Shown: positions 1 through 11,000, counted from the first letter of the stretch. The stretch is 64,000 bases of DNA from JBHGBM01 sp041946965 (GCA_041946965.1 JBHGBM010000013.1:1-64000); one strand, 5' to 3'. Notes: generated by a model from the letters alone, not told the origin. A program made the numbers and translations.

Positions 1-57
1 TCGAAAACCGTTGAACCTTTACGGGTTCCGTGGGTTCGAATCCCACCCTCACCGCCA
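1..57 (+). tRNA. tRNA-Ser, 3' part, probable anticodon CGA
   Basis: This is the 3' portion of a class II tRNA cut by the left window edge. A long variable arm (GAACC at 13-17 pairing with GGTTC at 24-28) precedes a T stem GTGGG/CCCAC around the loop TTCGAAT (35-41). The acceptor 3' strand CCTCACC (47-53), discriminator G54 and an encoded CCA (55-57) follow. The long variable arm and discriminator G fit serine. Bases 2-4 would be the anticodon CGA if base 1 is U33. The D arm and 5' acceptor strand lie outside the window, so the anticodon is an inference. Confidence 0.85.
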
Positions 58-134
58 GCTTCCAGTCACGGGACGCCTACTCGCGGCGGGCGATCGGGTG
101 GGCACTGGATCGAACCTTGGAGGACGAGCTGACG

Positions 135-1394
135 ATGGCGGCACTCCGCACGGCGCCAAGCCGGGCGGAAGCCCGCGCGCCGCGCATGCGCTGGTTCGTC
201 ATCGGGCTGGCATTTCTCGCCACGGTTATCAATTACCTGGACCGGCAAACCCTATCGGTGGCCGCGCCCCTGTTGCGCAAGGAACTGAATTTCGGAGACA
301 TCGAGTACTCGCGCATTGTGTTTGCTTTCATGCTGGCGTACACGGTGATGAACGGCGTCTCCGGCCCGCTGATCGACCGTATGGGGACGCGCCGCGGCTA
401 CGCCCTGTGCATGGCGTGGTGGTCCGGCGCGGGCGTGTTGCACGCGCTGGCGGGCTCGCCGTTCGCCCTGGGCATCTATCGTTTTCTGTTGGGCATGGGT
501 GAAGCCGGAAACTGGCCTGCCGCGGTCAAGGTGGTCTCGGAGTGGTTTCCGGCGAAGGAGCGCGCGCTGGCCTCGGGCATCTTCAACAGCGGCTCCGCGG
601 TGGGCGCGGTAGCAGCGCCGCCGCTGGTGGCCTGGCTGGCGCTGACGTACGGCTGGCGCTCCGCGTTCCTTATGGTTGGCGTGACCGGCTTTCTGTGGCT
701 CGCGGTCTGGATGCTGGTGTATCGCACGCCCAAGGAAGCCGCGGCCGAAGCGGCGGAACCCGCGCCGGCGGTGCTGCCGCTCTTCCGCCAGCGGTTCGTT
801 TGGACCCTGACGCTTTCGAAGGTCTTCTTCGATCCCGTCTGGTACTTCTACATCTTCTGGTTCCCGCAATACCTGAGCAGCGCGCGCGGGTTCGACCTGG
901 CCAGCATCGGACTGTACGGCTGGATTCCGTTTCTCACGGCGGATGCCGGCAACCTCGCGGGGGGAGCGCTCTCGGCGCTGCTGCTGCGCCGCGGAATCGG
1001 GTTGCTGGCGGCGCGCAAGGTCACCTTCATCGTGTTTCCACTGCTCATGACCAGCGCCATACCCGCCGTGCTGGTGGCGGACGCGCGGGTCTCCATCGCC
1101 CTGGTTTCCATGGCCACCTTCGGTTACACGGGCTGCCTCGCGAACATGCTGGCGTTCCCGGCGGATGTATACCCGAAGAACACCTTGGGCTCCATCTGGG
1201 GCCTGGCCAGCATGGGATCGGGTTTCGGCGGCATGTTGTTCAGCCTGGCCACGGGCTGGGTGGTGGCGCGGTTCTCCTACACGCCCGCGTTCGTGGGGTT
1301 CGGCCTGCTGCCGCTGGTGGCGGCGAGCATTCTGCTATTCGCGACGTGCCGCGCCGTCAGCCCTAAAACACGTACTTCAAGCCGAACTGCATGA
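135..1394 (+). CDS. MFS transporter, ACS (anion:cation symporter) family, hexuronate-like
   Basis: This is an inner-membrane major facilitator of 419 residues with about 12 hydrophobic segments. The sequence NYLDRQTLSVAAPLL in the first helix region is typical of the ACS family (ExuT hexuronate, DgoT galactonate and phthalate transporters). GxxxDRxGxR-like loop residues (LIDRMGTRRG) follow helix 2. The ATG at 135 is chosen because GGAGGA lies about 10 nt upstream; an in-frame extension to position 30 would run into the tRNA. Its last 32 bp overlap the 3' end of the convergent receptor gene. Lying beside a pectin/uronate cluster, it may import uronates or aldonates, but the substrate is not determined by the sequence. 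Confidence 0.85.
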   Translation: MAALRTAPSRAEARAPRMRWFVIGLAFLATVINYLDRQTLSVAAPLLRKELNFGDIEYSRIVFAFMLAYTVMNGVSGPLIDRMGTRRGYALCMAWWSGAGVLHALAGSPFALGIYRFLLGMGEAGNWPAAVKVVSEWFPAKERALASGIFNSGSAVGAVAAPPLVAWLALTYGWRSAFLMVGVTGFLWLAVWMLVYRTPKEAAAEAAEPAPAVLPLFRQRFVWTLTLSKVFFDPVWYFYIFWFPQYLSSARGFDLASIGLYGWIPFLTADAGNLAGGALSALLLRRGIGLLAARKVTFIVFPLLMTSAIPAVLVADARVSIALVSMATFGYTGCLANMLAFPADVYPKNTLGSIWGLASMGSGFGGMLFSLATGWVVARFSYTPAFVGFGLLPLVAASILLFATCRAVSPKTRTSSRTA

Positions 1395-4300
1395 TGCGCG
1401 CGGGATCGGCGCGGACGATGGTGCCCGCGTTCTTCAGGTCGACGTCATTGACCGGAAGTTCCAGATTGGCGTGGTTCACCACGTTAAACACCTCCCAACG
1501 GAACTGGAGGTGATCGCGCTCTCTCACCCGGAACTTCTTCATCATGGAGAGATTCACACCGGCGAAACCGGGGCCGTCCAGTACGTTGCGGCCGGAGTTG
1601 CCGAATCGGTAGCTGCCGGCCGGCACCAGCGGAAACGCGGCCACGTCGTACCAGCGGTCTGCCGTGGGGTTCTCCACGGTTCCCTTGCGGACGCGGTCGG
1701 GACGGGTCGCCTCACCCTGATCTTCCTGCGCGTTGGCTGTCCGCAGGGTGAAGGGCTGGCCGGTGTACAGGCGTCCCGAACCGGCCAGTTGCCAGCCGCC
1801 GAGCCAGCGGTTGCGCGCCATCCAGGGCAGCTCGCTCACAAAGTTCATGGTGACAGCGTGGCCGTTGTCCCAATCCGAGCGGCCGCGCTCCAGCCCGAGG
1901 TTACGCGCATCCTGGGCGCCGGGAAAGCCGCCGTCGGCCGCGCCGTCCGCCTGCGAGGCGCTGTCGATGGACTTGCTGTAGACGTAGTTAAGGCGGAAGA
2001 ACGAGCCCTTCGAGAAGCGCTTGCGCAGCGAGAGCATGCCGGCGTTGTAGATCGAATTGGAGCCGAAGCTGTACATGCTGATGTTGTTGAATTCCTGGAA
2101 CGGCCGTGGGAACCCGCCTCCGGGCAGTTGCAGCTCGGGTCTGCGGAAGGGCTGGTTGATGTTGTACTTGCGCGCAAGGTGGGTGCCCTTGGAGCCCACG
2201 TAGGCCGCTTCCAGCGCGACCGACCGGTATAATTCGTGCTCGATGGTCGCGTTCCAGCCTTGCAGGTACTGCGGGCTGGGATGGATTTCGTATGCGTTCG
2301 CGTTGTTCACCCCCTGCACTCTGCCGAGAGCGGAAGGGAAGGGGGCCGAAAGGGTCAGAGCGGAGGGATCCCTGGTTGAGCGGTTGAAACTCTCCGACAT
2401 GGCGAAGGGGAAGGTGTTGCCCAGATCGTTGCGGATGGAGTTGGCCGCGGTGCCGCCGTAGAAGATCCCGTAGCCCGCGCGCAGCACGCTGCGGGTTCCG
2501 CCGAACGGCCTCCACGCCAGGCCGAAGCGCGGGGCGAAACTGCGATAGTTCGTGTAGACCAGGGTGGACGGCAGGCCGAGATCGCGGGCCAGCGCGTACT
2601 TGCCGGCCAGCCCCACGCTTTCCGCGAGCTGGGCGAGATTGGGGATGCTGCCGTCCTCCGCGATGATGAGTTTCCCGTACTCGGGCGCAAAGTTCGTCCA
2701 GCGGCCGTACTTCTCCCTGGGCGGCTTCATGATCTCGTAACGCAGGCCGAGGTTGAGGGTCAGCCTGCTCGTGGCCCTGAAATCGTCCTGCACGAAAAAG
2801 CCGTAGCTGGAGGTGTAAAGATAATTCCGCGCGATCCCCACCTGCCGGCTGGTGCTGTTCGGAAGGCCCAGGACGAAATCCGCGGTGGGGTCGTTGGTCC
2901 AGCGCCCCAGGAAATTCGCGGTTCCGCGCACGTTGTTGTTGTAAGGCTGGAAGAAGTGGTTGCGAATGACTTCGAAGCCGGCTTTCACCATGTGGCGCGT
3001 GCGCACCAGCGTCAACGTGTCGCCCACCTGGTAATTTGTGACGGCGGACTGCGTGGGCTGGCTTCCCGGAGGGCCCAGGGTGATCAGGTCGCGGATGCTG
3101 ATTCTCGGGAAACCGCCCATCACCGGGTCGGTGCTGGCGCCCGCCAGGCGGTACGGCTCGAAGCCCGCCCCGATGCCGTTGGCGGTGTTGTTCTGCCGCG
3201 TACGGCTGAATCCCGCCCGCAGCTCGTTGATCAGCGTGGGCGAGAAAATGCGCATGTAGTTGGCGCCGATCAGCGACTGCACGACCTCGTTCATTCTGCC
3301 GAACGAGCCCAGCCCGTCGCCGCTGAAGGGGTTCTGGGTGCTGTTGAACCGCGCCAGCACGCGGAAGGAAAGCGAATCTTTTTCACTCACGCGCTGATCG
3401 ATCTTGCCCAGGTAGCTGTTCCACGCGTCGGTGTCGTTGGCCGTGGCGTGGATGTTGTTGGCCTGCCCGGGGCGGTTCGGCATTGGGTAGAAGGTCATCA
3501 GCTTCTGGGCCACCGGGTTGAGGCGGCTGGCCGGAATGCGGTTCCCCGGAAAGCATCCTTTCGAATCTTTCGCGCTGCACGTTCCGCCGGAGAACGGGTC
3601 GGCGATCAACGCCGGCTTGCCCTGCGCATCCAGGGTCTGCGAGAAGTCGCCCGCGCGCTCGAGCTCCGTAGGCACGCGCCCCAGCTTGGTCACCCCGAGC
3701 GACTGCCGGTAGCTCTCCCAGCTCATCAGGAAGAACGTCCGGTTACGGCCGTTGTAGACCCGCGGCACGAATACGGGGCCTGACAGAGTCCCGCCGAACT
3801 GGTTGCGGCGCAGCTTGGATTTACCGGCATCGAAGAAATTGCGCGCGTCGAACAGGTCGTTGCGCAGGAACTCGAACAACGTACCGTGCGGCTGGTTGCC
3901 GCCGGTCCGGAGCGCCATGTTCATGACGCCGCCGGCGAGCCGGCCGTTTTCGGCGGAGTAGCCGGTGACCTGCATCTTGAATTCCTGAATGGAATCGAGC
4001 GGCGGCCGCGCCTGCGCCTGGCCCATCCTGGGATTGTGGTCGTTGAAGCCGTCGATGACGAAGTTGCTGTTATCGGGACGCGCGCCGTTGATGGCGAGGC
4101 TGGAGCCATTGGATCCCTGCGCCGCGCGCGCCACGCCGGGAACCAGGAAGGCGAGATCGTTGAAATCGCGCCCGTTCAGCGGCACGTCCACCAGTTCCTG
4201 GCTGGCGATCACCTCGCCGCGCGAAGCGTTCTCGGTGTTGACCACCGGCGCCTCGGCGGTCACCTCGATGGCGTCCGCGACCGCGCCCACTTCAAGCTTG

Positions 4301-4614
4301 ATTTCCAGCCGGGCCGTCTGGTCCACCTGGAGTTCCAGGTTCTCCTCGCGGTGAGTGCGAAAGCCAGCCTTGGTCACGGTCACTTCATACACGCCCGGCG
4401 GCAGGTTCGGAACGGTGTATTCCGCTTCCGCGGTGCCGGTCACCCGGCGCAACTCACCCGTGTCCACGTTGCGCACCTGGATCTCGGCCGCGGGAATCAG
4501 CCCGCCGGTAGCATCGACCACGCGGCCGACAAGGGTCGCTGTGGGGCTCTGCGCGAGGGCGAGAACGGCGGGACAGGTAAGCATGACAAGTAGACGAAGA
4601 AATGCGGTCATCAT
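1363..4614 (-). CDS. TonB-dependent receptor, Oar-like (T1)
   Basis: This is an outer-membrane active-transport receptor of 1083 residues. An N-terminal signal peptide (about 1-21, ending in ALAQ) precedes a carboxypeptidase-regulatory-like beta-sandwich (about 25-110), then the plug and a long beta-barrel ending in Phe, as outer-membrane barrels do. NGRNRTFF and NLGLRYE are signatures shared with the other five receptors here. The ATG at 4614 is preceded by GGAGG with 8 nt spacing; an in-frame GTG at 4629 overlaps that ribosome site and is unlikely. It stands alone on its strand and converges with the MFS gene. The family is known in Acidobacteriota, usually without SusD. The substrate is not known; the context suggests a plant polysaccharide fragment. 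Confidence 0.9.
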   Translation of the reverse strand: MMTAFLRLLVMLTCPAVLALAQSPTATLVGRVVDATGGLIPAAEIQVRNVDTGELRRVTGTAEAEYTVPNLPPGVYEVTVTKAGFRTHREENLELQVDQTARLEIKLEVGAVADAIEVTAEAPVVNTENASRGEVIASQELVDVPLNGRDFNDLAFLVPGVARAAQGSNGSSLAINGARPDNSNFVIDGFNDHNPRMGQAQARPPLDSIQEFKMQVTGYSAENGRLAGGVMNMALRTGGNQPHGTLFEFLRNDLFDARNFFDAGKSKLRRNQFGGTLSGPVFVPRVYNGRNRTFFLMSWESYRQSLGVTKLGRVPTELERAGDFSQTLDAQGKPALIADPFSGGTCSAKDSKGCFPGNRIPASRLNPVAQKLMTFYPMPNRPGQANNIHATANDTDAWNSYLGKIDQRVSEKDSLSFRVLARFNSTQNPFSGDGLGSFGRMNEVVQSLIGANYMRIFSPTLINELRAGFSRTRQNNTANGIGAGFEPYRLAGASTDPVMGGFPRISIRDLITLGPPGSQPTQSAVTNYQVGDTLTLVRTRHMVKAGFEVIRNHFFQPYNNNVRGTANFLGRWTNDPTADFVLGLPNSTSRQVGIARNYLYTSSYGFFVQDDFRATSRLTLNLGLRYEIMKPPREKYGRWTNFAPEYGKLIIAEDGSIPNLAQLAESVGLAGKYALARDLGLPSTLVYTNYRSFAPRFGLAWRPFGGTRSVLRAGYGIFYGGTAANSIRNDLGNTFPFAMSESFNRSTRDPSALTLSAPFPSALGRVQGVNNANAYEIHPSPQYLQGWNATIEHELYRSVALEAAYVGSKGTHLARKYNINQPFRRPELQLPGGGFPRPFQEFNNISMYSFGSNSIYNAGMLSLRKRFSKGSFFRLNYVYSKSIDSASQADGAADGGFPGAQDARNLGLERGRSDWDNGHAVTMNFVSELPWMARNRWLGGWQLAGSGRLYTGQPFTLRTANAQEDQGEATRPDRVRKGTVENPTADRWYDVAAFPLVPAGSYRFGNSGRNVLDGPGFAGVNLSMMKKFRVRERDHLQFRWEVFNVVNHANLELPVNDVDLKNAGTIVRADPARIMQFGLKYVF

Positions 4615-4799
4615 AGTCCCTTCCTCCACTATCGGCCCCTCCCCCGAGGGGCTTTAACGGGCCTCGAACACCTGAAGCACGACGGCTGGACGCTCCGCCC
4701 GGAATTATATCGCACGGAAAGCCCGCGAGTGGACAATGGGACCTTCACGTCATACATTAGGCTGATAGCACACGGTTGTTTGTCTTAGGAGAACGGGAA

Positions 4800-6110
4800 A
4801 TGAGCGAAAACAACGGATCGGTCTCGCGCCGGCGGTTCGTGGCGCGGGCCGGCGCGCTGGCCGCGGCGCCCATGATCGTGCCCGGTTCCGTGCTGGGCCA
4901 GCGCGCGGGAGCCGTGCCGCCGAGCGACAGGATCGCGTTCGGCGGGATCGGCATCGGAAACCGCGGCATGTCCTCGGTGGCGTGCATCCTGAGTTACAAG
5001 GATACGCGCATGGTGGCGGTGGCCGATGTGCGCAACGAGCGGCGCGAGTTCGTCAAGAGCACCGTCGACAAGCGCTACCAGAACAACGACTGTAAGATGT
5101 ACGCGACGCACGAGGAACTGCTGGCGCGCGACGACATCGACGGCGTGCTCATCGCCACCGGCGACCGTTGGCACACCCCCATGTCGATCCTCGCCGCAAA
5201 AGCGGGCAAGCACATCTATTGCGAGAAACCCTGCTCCATGACCATCCAGGAGAGCCAGGCGCTCGCGGAAGCGGTGCGGCGCTACGGGGTTGTGTATCAG
5301 GCGGGGTGCCAGCGGCGCAACGGAAAGAATTTCGTGTTCGCCGTGGACCTGGCGAAGAACGGCAAGCTCGGGAAGCTTCAGACGCTGCACTGCAACGCCG
5401 GCACGGGGACTCAGTGGCCGCCGCTCACCACGCACGACTGGCTGCCGGCGGAGCCGGAGCCGGCCAAGGAAGTGGTCGATTGGGACCGCTGGCTCGGCCC
5501 GTCTCCCTGGCGGCCGTACAACTCGGCTTACGTGGCGGGACGCTGGCGCGGCTTCTTCGACTTCCACGGGGGCGGGATTCTCGAATGGGGCTCGCACACG
5601 GCGGACCTCTGTCAATGGGCCAACGGCGCCGACGACACGCAGCCGGTCGAATACGAGCCGAAGGGCGAGAACACCACGCCGTACTTCATCTACGCCAAGT
5701 ACGCGAACGGCGTGAAGCTGGTGCACCGCGATTCCGGATGGCTCGGGCTGGGCACTTGCAGCGTGCGTTTCGAAGGCGACAACGGCTGGGTGGAAACCGG
5801 CGACAGCGGCAAGATCGAAGTCTCCGCAAATTTGAAATCGGAGCTGCCCCCTCCGGAAGAGGGCGACGCGTTCAACCTGACGCTGCATTATCACTGGCGG
5901 GATTTCGTGGAGTGCATCAAGACGCGGTCGTTGCCCAGATCGCACGCGACGGCGGCCGCGAACACCCATATCGGCTGCCATGCGGCTTACATCGCTTACC
6001 TGCTGGGCCGCAAGCTGACCTGGGACCCGGCCAAGCAGGAGTTCGTCAACGACGCCGAAGCCAACCGCATGCGCACGCGCGAAATGCGCGAGCCGTGGCG
6101 GCTGGTGTAG
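4800..6110 (+). CDS. Gfo/Idh/MocA-family oxidoreductase, Tat-exported
   Basis: This is an NAD(P)-dependent sugar or inositol dehydrogenase-type protein of 436 residues. A twin-arginine signal (SRRRF followed by a hydrophobic alanine-rich run) occupies about residues 8-35 and indicates periplasmic location. The Rossmann motif GIGNRG, the family EKPCSMT motif and a GGGILEWGSHTADL segment follow. The ATG at 4800 has AGGAG 8 nt upstream; an in-frame TTG at 4776 lies upstream of that site and is rejected. It precedes the HEAT-repeat gene by 24 nt, likely in one operon. Exported members of this family are common in Acidobacteriota and Planctomycetota, and their substrates are mostly unknown. Confidence 0.88.
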   Translation: MSENNGSVSRRRFVARAGALAAAPMIVPGSVLGQRAGAVPPSDRIAFGGIGIGNRGMSSVACILSYKDTRMVAVADVRNERREFVKSTVDKRYQNNDCKMYATHEELLARDDIDGVLIATGDRWHTPMSILAAKAGKHIYCEKPCSMTIQESQALAEAVRRYGVVYQAGCQRRNGKNFVFAVDLAKNGKLGKLQTLHCNAGTGTQWPPLTTHDWLPAEPEPAKEVVDWDRWLGPSPWRPYNSAYVAGRWRGFFDFHGGGILEWGSHTADLCQWANGADDTQPVEYEPKGENTTPYFIYAKYANGVKLVHRDSGWLGLGTCSVRFEGDNGWVETGDSGKIEVSANLKSELPPPEEGDAFNLTLHYHWRDFVECIKTRSLPRSHATAAANTHIGCHAAYIAYLLGRKLTWDPAKQEFVNDAEANRMRTREMREPWRLV

Positions 6111-6134
6111 AGGGGAGGAAAGGAGGAGACCGAA

Positions 6135-6857
6135 ATGATGCAACGCAGAGGACAGACCGATTCCGCGGGGCAGCAGCCCGCGGTCGCGCCGAACAGGCGC
6201 CGCCCCCCTGTGCCGCCGGTCCCGCCCGAGTTTCAGGCCGGGAAGATCATGAAGATGGACTCGCCCGAGCTCGTTGAGATCCTCAACAACGCGCAGGCGG
6301 CCACCTTTCAGAAAGCGAAGGCTTGCATGCGGCTCGCCATGGTGGGCACCAGGGACGCGGTGCCCGCGCTGGCCGCGATGCTGGCGGACAAGCAGCTTGC
6401 GCATTACGCCCGCTTCGGCCTGGTGCCCATCCCCGATCCCTCCGTGGACGATGCGCTGCGCGGCGCACTGAAGAAGCTCAAGGGCCCGCTGCTGGTGGGA
6501 GTCATCGACTCTATCGGACAGCGCAAGGACGCCGGCGCGGTGGAGCCGGTTGCCCGGCTGATGTACGATCCCGACCCGCAGGTGGCGCAGGCCGCCGCCG
6601 CGACGCTGGGACGCATCAGCGGGCCGCAGGCCACCAAGGCGCTTCAGGCGGGCCTGGCCCGAATCAAGGGGCCCGCCCGTTCGGCAGTGGCCGCGGCGTG
6701 CCTGGTGTGCGCCGAAGGGCTCATGGCGCAGGGCGACCGCAAAGGCGCGCTGGCGCTCTACGACGCCCTGAGCCGCCCGGATATGCCCAAGAGCGTGCGG
6801 CTGGCGGCGATGCACAATATCATCGCGGCGGAGACCTCCCTGACCCGGCCGAGATAG
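6135..6857 (+). CDS. HEAT-repeat protein
   Basis: This is a 240-residue protein with no signal peptide. A proline/arginine-rich N-terminus (about 1-35) is followed by alpha-helical HEAT/PBS-lyase-like repeats, seen as recurring segments such as AVPALAAMLAD, AVEPVARLMYD and AAATLGRISG at about 35-residue spacing. Such repeats form scaffolds that bind partner proteins. AAGGAGGAGA sits just before tandem ATGs at 6135. It is 24 nt downstream of the exported oxidoreductase, so the two are probably co-transcribed. Whether it works with that enzyme is an inference from position only. Confidence 0.75.
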   Translation: MMQRRGQTDSAGQQPAVAPNRRRPPVPPVPPEFQAGKIMKMDSPELVEILNNAQAATFQKAKACMRLAMVGTRDAVPALAAMLADKQLAHYARFGLVPIPDPSVDDALRGALKKLKGPLLVGVIDSIGQRKDAGAVEPVARLMYDPDPQVAQAAAATLGRISGPQATKALQAGLARIKGPARSAVAAACLVCAEGLMAQGDRKGALALYDALSRPDMPKSVRLAAMHNIIAAETSLTRPR

Positions 6858-6902
6858 TCACGTAGCAGCGGACCCCGGCGCGATTTGGTACGATGGGGTC
6901 CC

Positions 6903-8015
6903 ATGCGGTTCGCAAGATTGCTCGTGTTCCCGGCGGCGCTCACCGGCCTGCTTGTGGCTCAGACCAAGCCGGTGATGAAGTACGGCGTGACGGTACAGAC
7001 CGGCCCCATGGACTCCATTCTGCTGAAGGATTATCAGCCGGAGTCTTCCCTCGTCGTGGCGGAAACGAAGGTGGCCAAGGCCCGCTACCCCGTAATCGAC
7101 GTCCACGCCCACACCTCGCAGGCGCACATCAAGACGCGTGCCGACGTGGACGCGTGGGTCAAGACCATGGACGAGGTCGGCATCGAGCGCACGGTGGTCT
7201 TCACCGGCGCGACGGGCGCCGCATTCGACGCGCAGGTCGAGCTGTTCGCGAAGTATCCGGAGCGTTTTCAGCTATGGTGCTCGCTGGATACTTCCGGGCT
7301 CGACGCGCCGGATTATCCGCAGCGGGTGGTGAAGGAGATCGAGAGGTGTTACCGCAAGGGCGCCCGCGGAGTCGGAGAGATCTCCGATAAAGGCTCCGGC
7401 ATTCAGCGTGCTTCCCTGGCCCGGGCGCAGCGCCTGCACATCGACGACAAACGCCTGGCCGCGGCCTGGGAAAAGTGTGCGGAGCTGAAACTCCCCGTGA
7501 ACCTGCACATCGCCGACCACCCCTCCTGCTGGCGTCCGCTTGGACCGCGGCAGGAACGCACGCCGGATTTCCAGCACTTTAACCTCTACGGCAAGGACGT
7601 GCTCTCGTACGAGGAGTTGATGGCCACGCGGGACCGGATGCTCGCGGCGCATCCGCGCACCACGGTGATCGCCTGCCACTTCAGCAACCAGGGCAACGAT
7701 TTGGCCACGCTCGCCAAGGCGCTGGACCGCTATCCCAATCTGTACGTGGACCTCTCCGCGCGCGACTACGAGATCGGACGGCAGCCCCGCGCCGCCGCCA
7801 GGTTCCTGGCGCGGTACAAGGACCGCGTGCTGTTCGGCACCGATATGGAGCGCGACGCCGGCATGTATCGCGGCTGGTGGCGCCTGCTGGAAACGGCCGA
7901 CGAATACATCCCCGGCCGCATCTGGTGGCGGTACTACGGGTTGGAACTGCCCGCGCCGGTACTCGAAAGCGTGTACCGCGCCAACGCCCTGCGCATCCTG
8001 AACTGGACCCGGTAG
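6903..8015 (+). CDS. Secreted amidohydrolase, TIM-barrel family 2
   Basis: This is a metal-dependent hydrolase of the amidohydrolase_2 type, 370 residues. A short signal peptide (about 1-20, ending in LLVAQ) is followed by the first metal motif DVHAH, a central NLHIADH histidine, IACHFSNQ and the late FGTDME aspartate, which is the usual ligand order. The ATG at 6903 has no clear ribosome site; a TACGAT hexamer ends 8 nt upstream and may be a -10 box of a leaderless transcript. It converges with receptor T2, with one base between the stop codons. The reaction could be hydrolysis or decarboxylation; the substrate cannot be read from the sequence. Confidence 0.8.
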   Translation: MRFARLLVFPAALTGLLVAQTKPVMKYGVTVQTGPMDSILLKDYQPESSLVVAETKVAKARYPVIDVHAHTSQAHIKTRADVDAWVKTMDEVGIERTVVFTGATGAAFDAQVELFAKYPERFQLWCSLDTSGLDAPDYPQRVVKEIERCYRKGARGVGEISDKGSGIQRASLARAQRLHIDDKRLAAAWEKCAELKLPVNLHIADHPSCWRPLGPRQERTPDFQHFNLYGKDVLSYEELMATRDRMLAAHPRTTVIACHFSNQGNDLATLAKALDRYPNLYVDLSARDYEIGRQPRAAARFLARYKDRVLFGTDMERDAGMYRGWWRLLETADEYIPGRIWWRYYGLELPAPVLESVYRANALRILNWTR

Positions 8016-8016
8016 C

Positions 8017-11000
8017 TCAGAAGATCGCTTTCAGCCCGAGGAACACGCGCCGCGCGCCTTCGCCTTCCTGGGTCCCCAAAACCTTGCCGAAATTGCTGTT
8101 GGCGGGGTTCGTGTTCGGCGCGCTGAACATGGGATGATTGGCGATGTTCTCCGCCTCCGCGCGCAGTTGCAGCTTCAGGCTCTCACGCAGGCGGATGCTC
8201 TTGAACAGGCTCACGTCCCAGAGGTTGATGCCATCGCCGCGCAAGAAAGAGATGCGGCTCGGGAACGTGCGGATGTTGGAACCGAGCTGGCGCTGCGAAC
8301 TGCGTTCGAACTGGCTGGTATCGAACCAGCGGTCCAGGCTGGCATGGCTGGTGGACAACTCGATAGCCCGCCAGTCGTTTCCGTAGTAGATGACGTTGCC
8401 CCAACTGAGGGGTGGCCCACTCTGGATCTGGTAGATGGCCTGCACCTGCCAGCCGCCTGCGATGCGGTCCAGAACCCCGCCCGCGCCGTTGAAGACAGGT
8501 TTCCCTCTGCCGAACGGCAGTTCGTAAACGGCGCTGGCGACGAACCGGTGCGGCCGGTCGAGATTGGCGACCACGTGCTCGGGACGGGGATCGGTCGGTT
8601 CCAGGTAACCCGTCGCTTCAAGGTTTTTCGACCAGGTGTAGCTGGCGCGGAACTGAAGGCCGCCGGTCATGCGCCGCTCGACACGCGCGGTCAGGCCGTT
8701 GTACCAGGCGGAGCCCGCCGGAAGGGCGGTGGAAAGGCCTCCGAAATGCGGATAGGCGGTCAGCAGTTGCGACCGGTTCACCGTCTTCGCGGTAGCCAGC
8801 GTGGAACCCTCGAAACCCTCCAGGCCGGCGAACGGGTTGTTGACCTTGGCGGTGAGGTAATCGATGGTCGCCTGATCGCGTGCCGGCGAAGTGCTCAGGT
8901 ATTGGCGGGGCAGGCTGTTGAACGCCGTATCCACACGCGCCCGCACGGTTTTGCTGCCCAGGTATCCGATTTCGACCACGCCGCGGCTGAACGGTTGGAA
9001 CTGGAGCGAGGCGCTCCAGCGCTGCGTGTAGGGCCGCCGCCCGTCTGACGAGGCAAAGCCGGGCGCGCGCCCGAGATAGGTCCTCAGGCCGCCGGCCGCG
9101 CCCTGCGGCCGGACAATGCCGAACGGCAGCGGATTGGCGATGGACCCCACGTAGCTGATGCCGTTATCCACACTGGCGACCACGCTGGTGTTCTGGTTGT
9201 AGCCGGGCATCGCGGTGTTATAGAACTCCGAGCCCAGCATGCCGAAGAAAAGGCCGTAGCCGGCGCGCGCCACGGTCCTGGGATTGATCTGGTAGGCGAA
9301 GCCCACGCGCGGCATGAGCGCGCGGTAGTCCGGGTCGCGCAGCCCGCGAGGATTGCCTCCCAAGCCCAGGAAGGTGACGCCGCCGATGGTGTTGAACTGG
9401 TTGACGGGCACTTCGGGAATCGGCGACTTCGCGTAAGCGGCGCGCGCCGCGGGCTGGATCGGATTCACGGTGGTGAAGTCGAAATCCCGCGTGCCGCGAT
9501 TGTAGCGTTCCGTCAGCGGGTCTTCGTACTCCCATCGCAACCCCAGGTTGACGGTCAGGTTCCGGGTGGCGCGCCAATCGTCCTGCACGAAGAAGCTGTA
9601 GAAGCGGGTGGACTCCGCGCGCGAGTCGTTCACGTTCACGACGCCGCCGTCGGGCAGGCCGAACAGCATGCTGGCGATGCCTTGCCCGACCGGCGCCGCC
9701 GTCGAATTGTCGAGCGGCCCGCGCGTGTAAGTCTCGTTGAATTCCAGGTTTGGACTGACGTTGCCGAAGGTCTTGTTGTTCTCCAGGTTCAGGCGCAGGT
9801 CGGCGCCGAACTTCACGCTGTGATCGCCCTTCACCCACGTCAGGGTGCTCAGCAGGCTGTGGGTGTAGTAGGTTCGATCATAGCCGCCGTCGTTGCCGAG
9901 CTGAAGCATGCCCCGGCTGGTGATCTGCGGGAAGGTGACGCCCTCGGGATCCAACTGGCCCACCAGGTTCTTATTGAAGAACTCGCCGATATCCCAGCCC
10001 TGGTTGAGGAAGCTCTGCACCTCGGAAAACCAGGTGAAGCCGTAGCGCACGTCCAGCACCGTTTCGGGCGAGAGCACGAAGACGTTGTCCAGCGCGGCGC
10101 CCCGGTGCGGCCGTTTCCGCTCGCGCCCGCGGACATCGGTCTTGGGATCGTACTTGTCGAAGTGCCCGGTGAAATCGGAGTGCGAGTACCGGGCGAACAA
10201 GCGGTGTTTCTCGCTGAAATTGTGATCGATGCGCACCACCGGCTGGTGCATGATCTGGTCCTTGGGCGTCTCGATGTTGTAGTTGCTGAGGCCGTCCGGG
10301 GTTCCGGCCGTGTTCGGCATCGGATAATAATTCACGAGTTTCTGCCCGATGGGGTCGATGCGGCTGGCCGGGACGATGTTGCCCGGCAGCGGATTGCGCT
10401 GGAGACGCGAACCGCTGGCCCGCGTGGTGTGGGGATCGTAGATCTGGTATTCGGCGCCGAGCGCGAGCAGGGCGGAAAAATCTCCCTTGCGCTGCGCCTC
10501 CGTGGGCACCGAAACCAACTGCGCCACGGGTTGCTTGCGGTTGTGTCCCTGGTAGCCGAACATCCAGAAAGTCCGGTTCCTGCCGTTGTAAAGCTTCGGG
10601 ATCGCCAGCGGCCCGCCCACCGCCACGGAATACTTTTTCCAATTCTCTTCCGGGGTGCGCGATTTGATCTTCTCGTCGGTCACGGGGCCGGTCTGGGGGT
10701 CGAAGATCCATTTGTTGGTGAAAAAGTTCCGCGTCAGCAGCGGTCCCCAGGCTCCCGCCGCCCCGGCCGATCCGCGCATTTCGTTGGTCCCGGACTTGAG
10801 GCTGATGCTGAGCGAGCCGCCGGTGGTATGGCCGATGGAGGCGTCGTAGGTGGCGGTTTGAAGGCGCACCTCCTGCACCATGTCCGGCGGCGGCGTGAAG
10901 GCGGTATTGCCCTCGTAGGCGTTGTTGCTCACGCCATCCACGCTGAAGTCCAGCCCGCGGTCGCCGCTGCCGGCCACGCTGAGAGCGGAGCTCTGATCCA

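Noticed and set aside
4635..4655. Hairpin GCCCCTC-CCCC-GAGGGGC followed by TTT
   Set aside because: It looks like a terminator on the plus strand, but no plus-strand gene ends there. It lies in the leader of minus-strand T1, and three T residues are not convincing.
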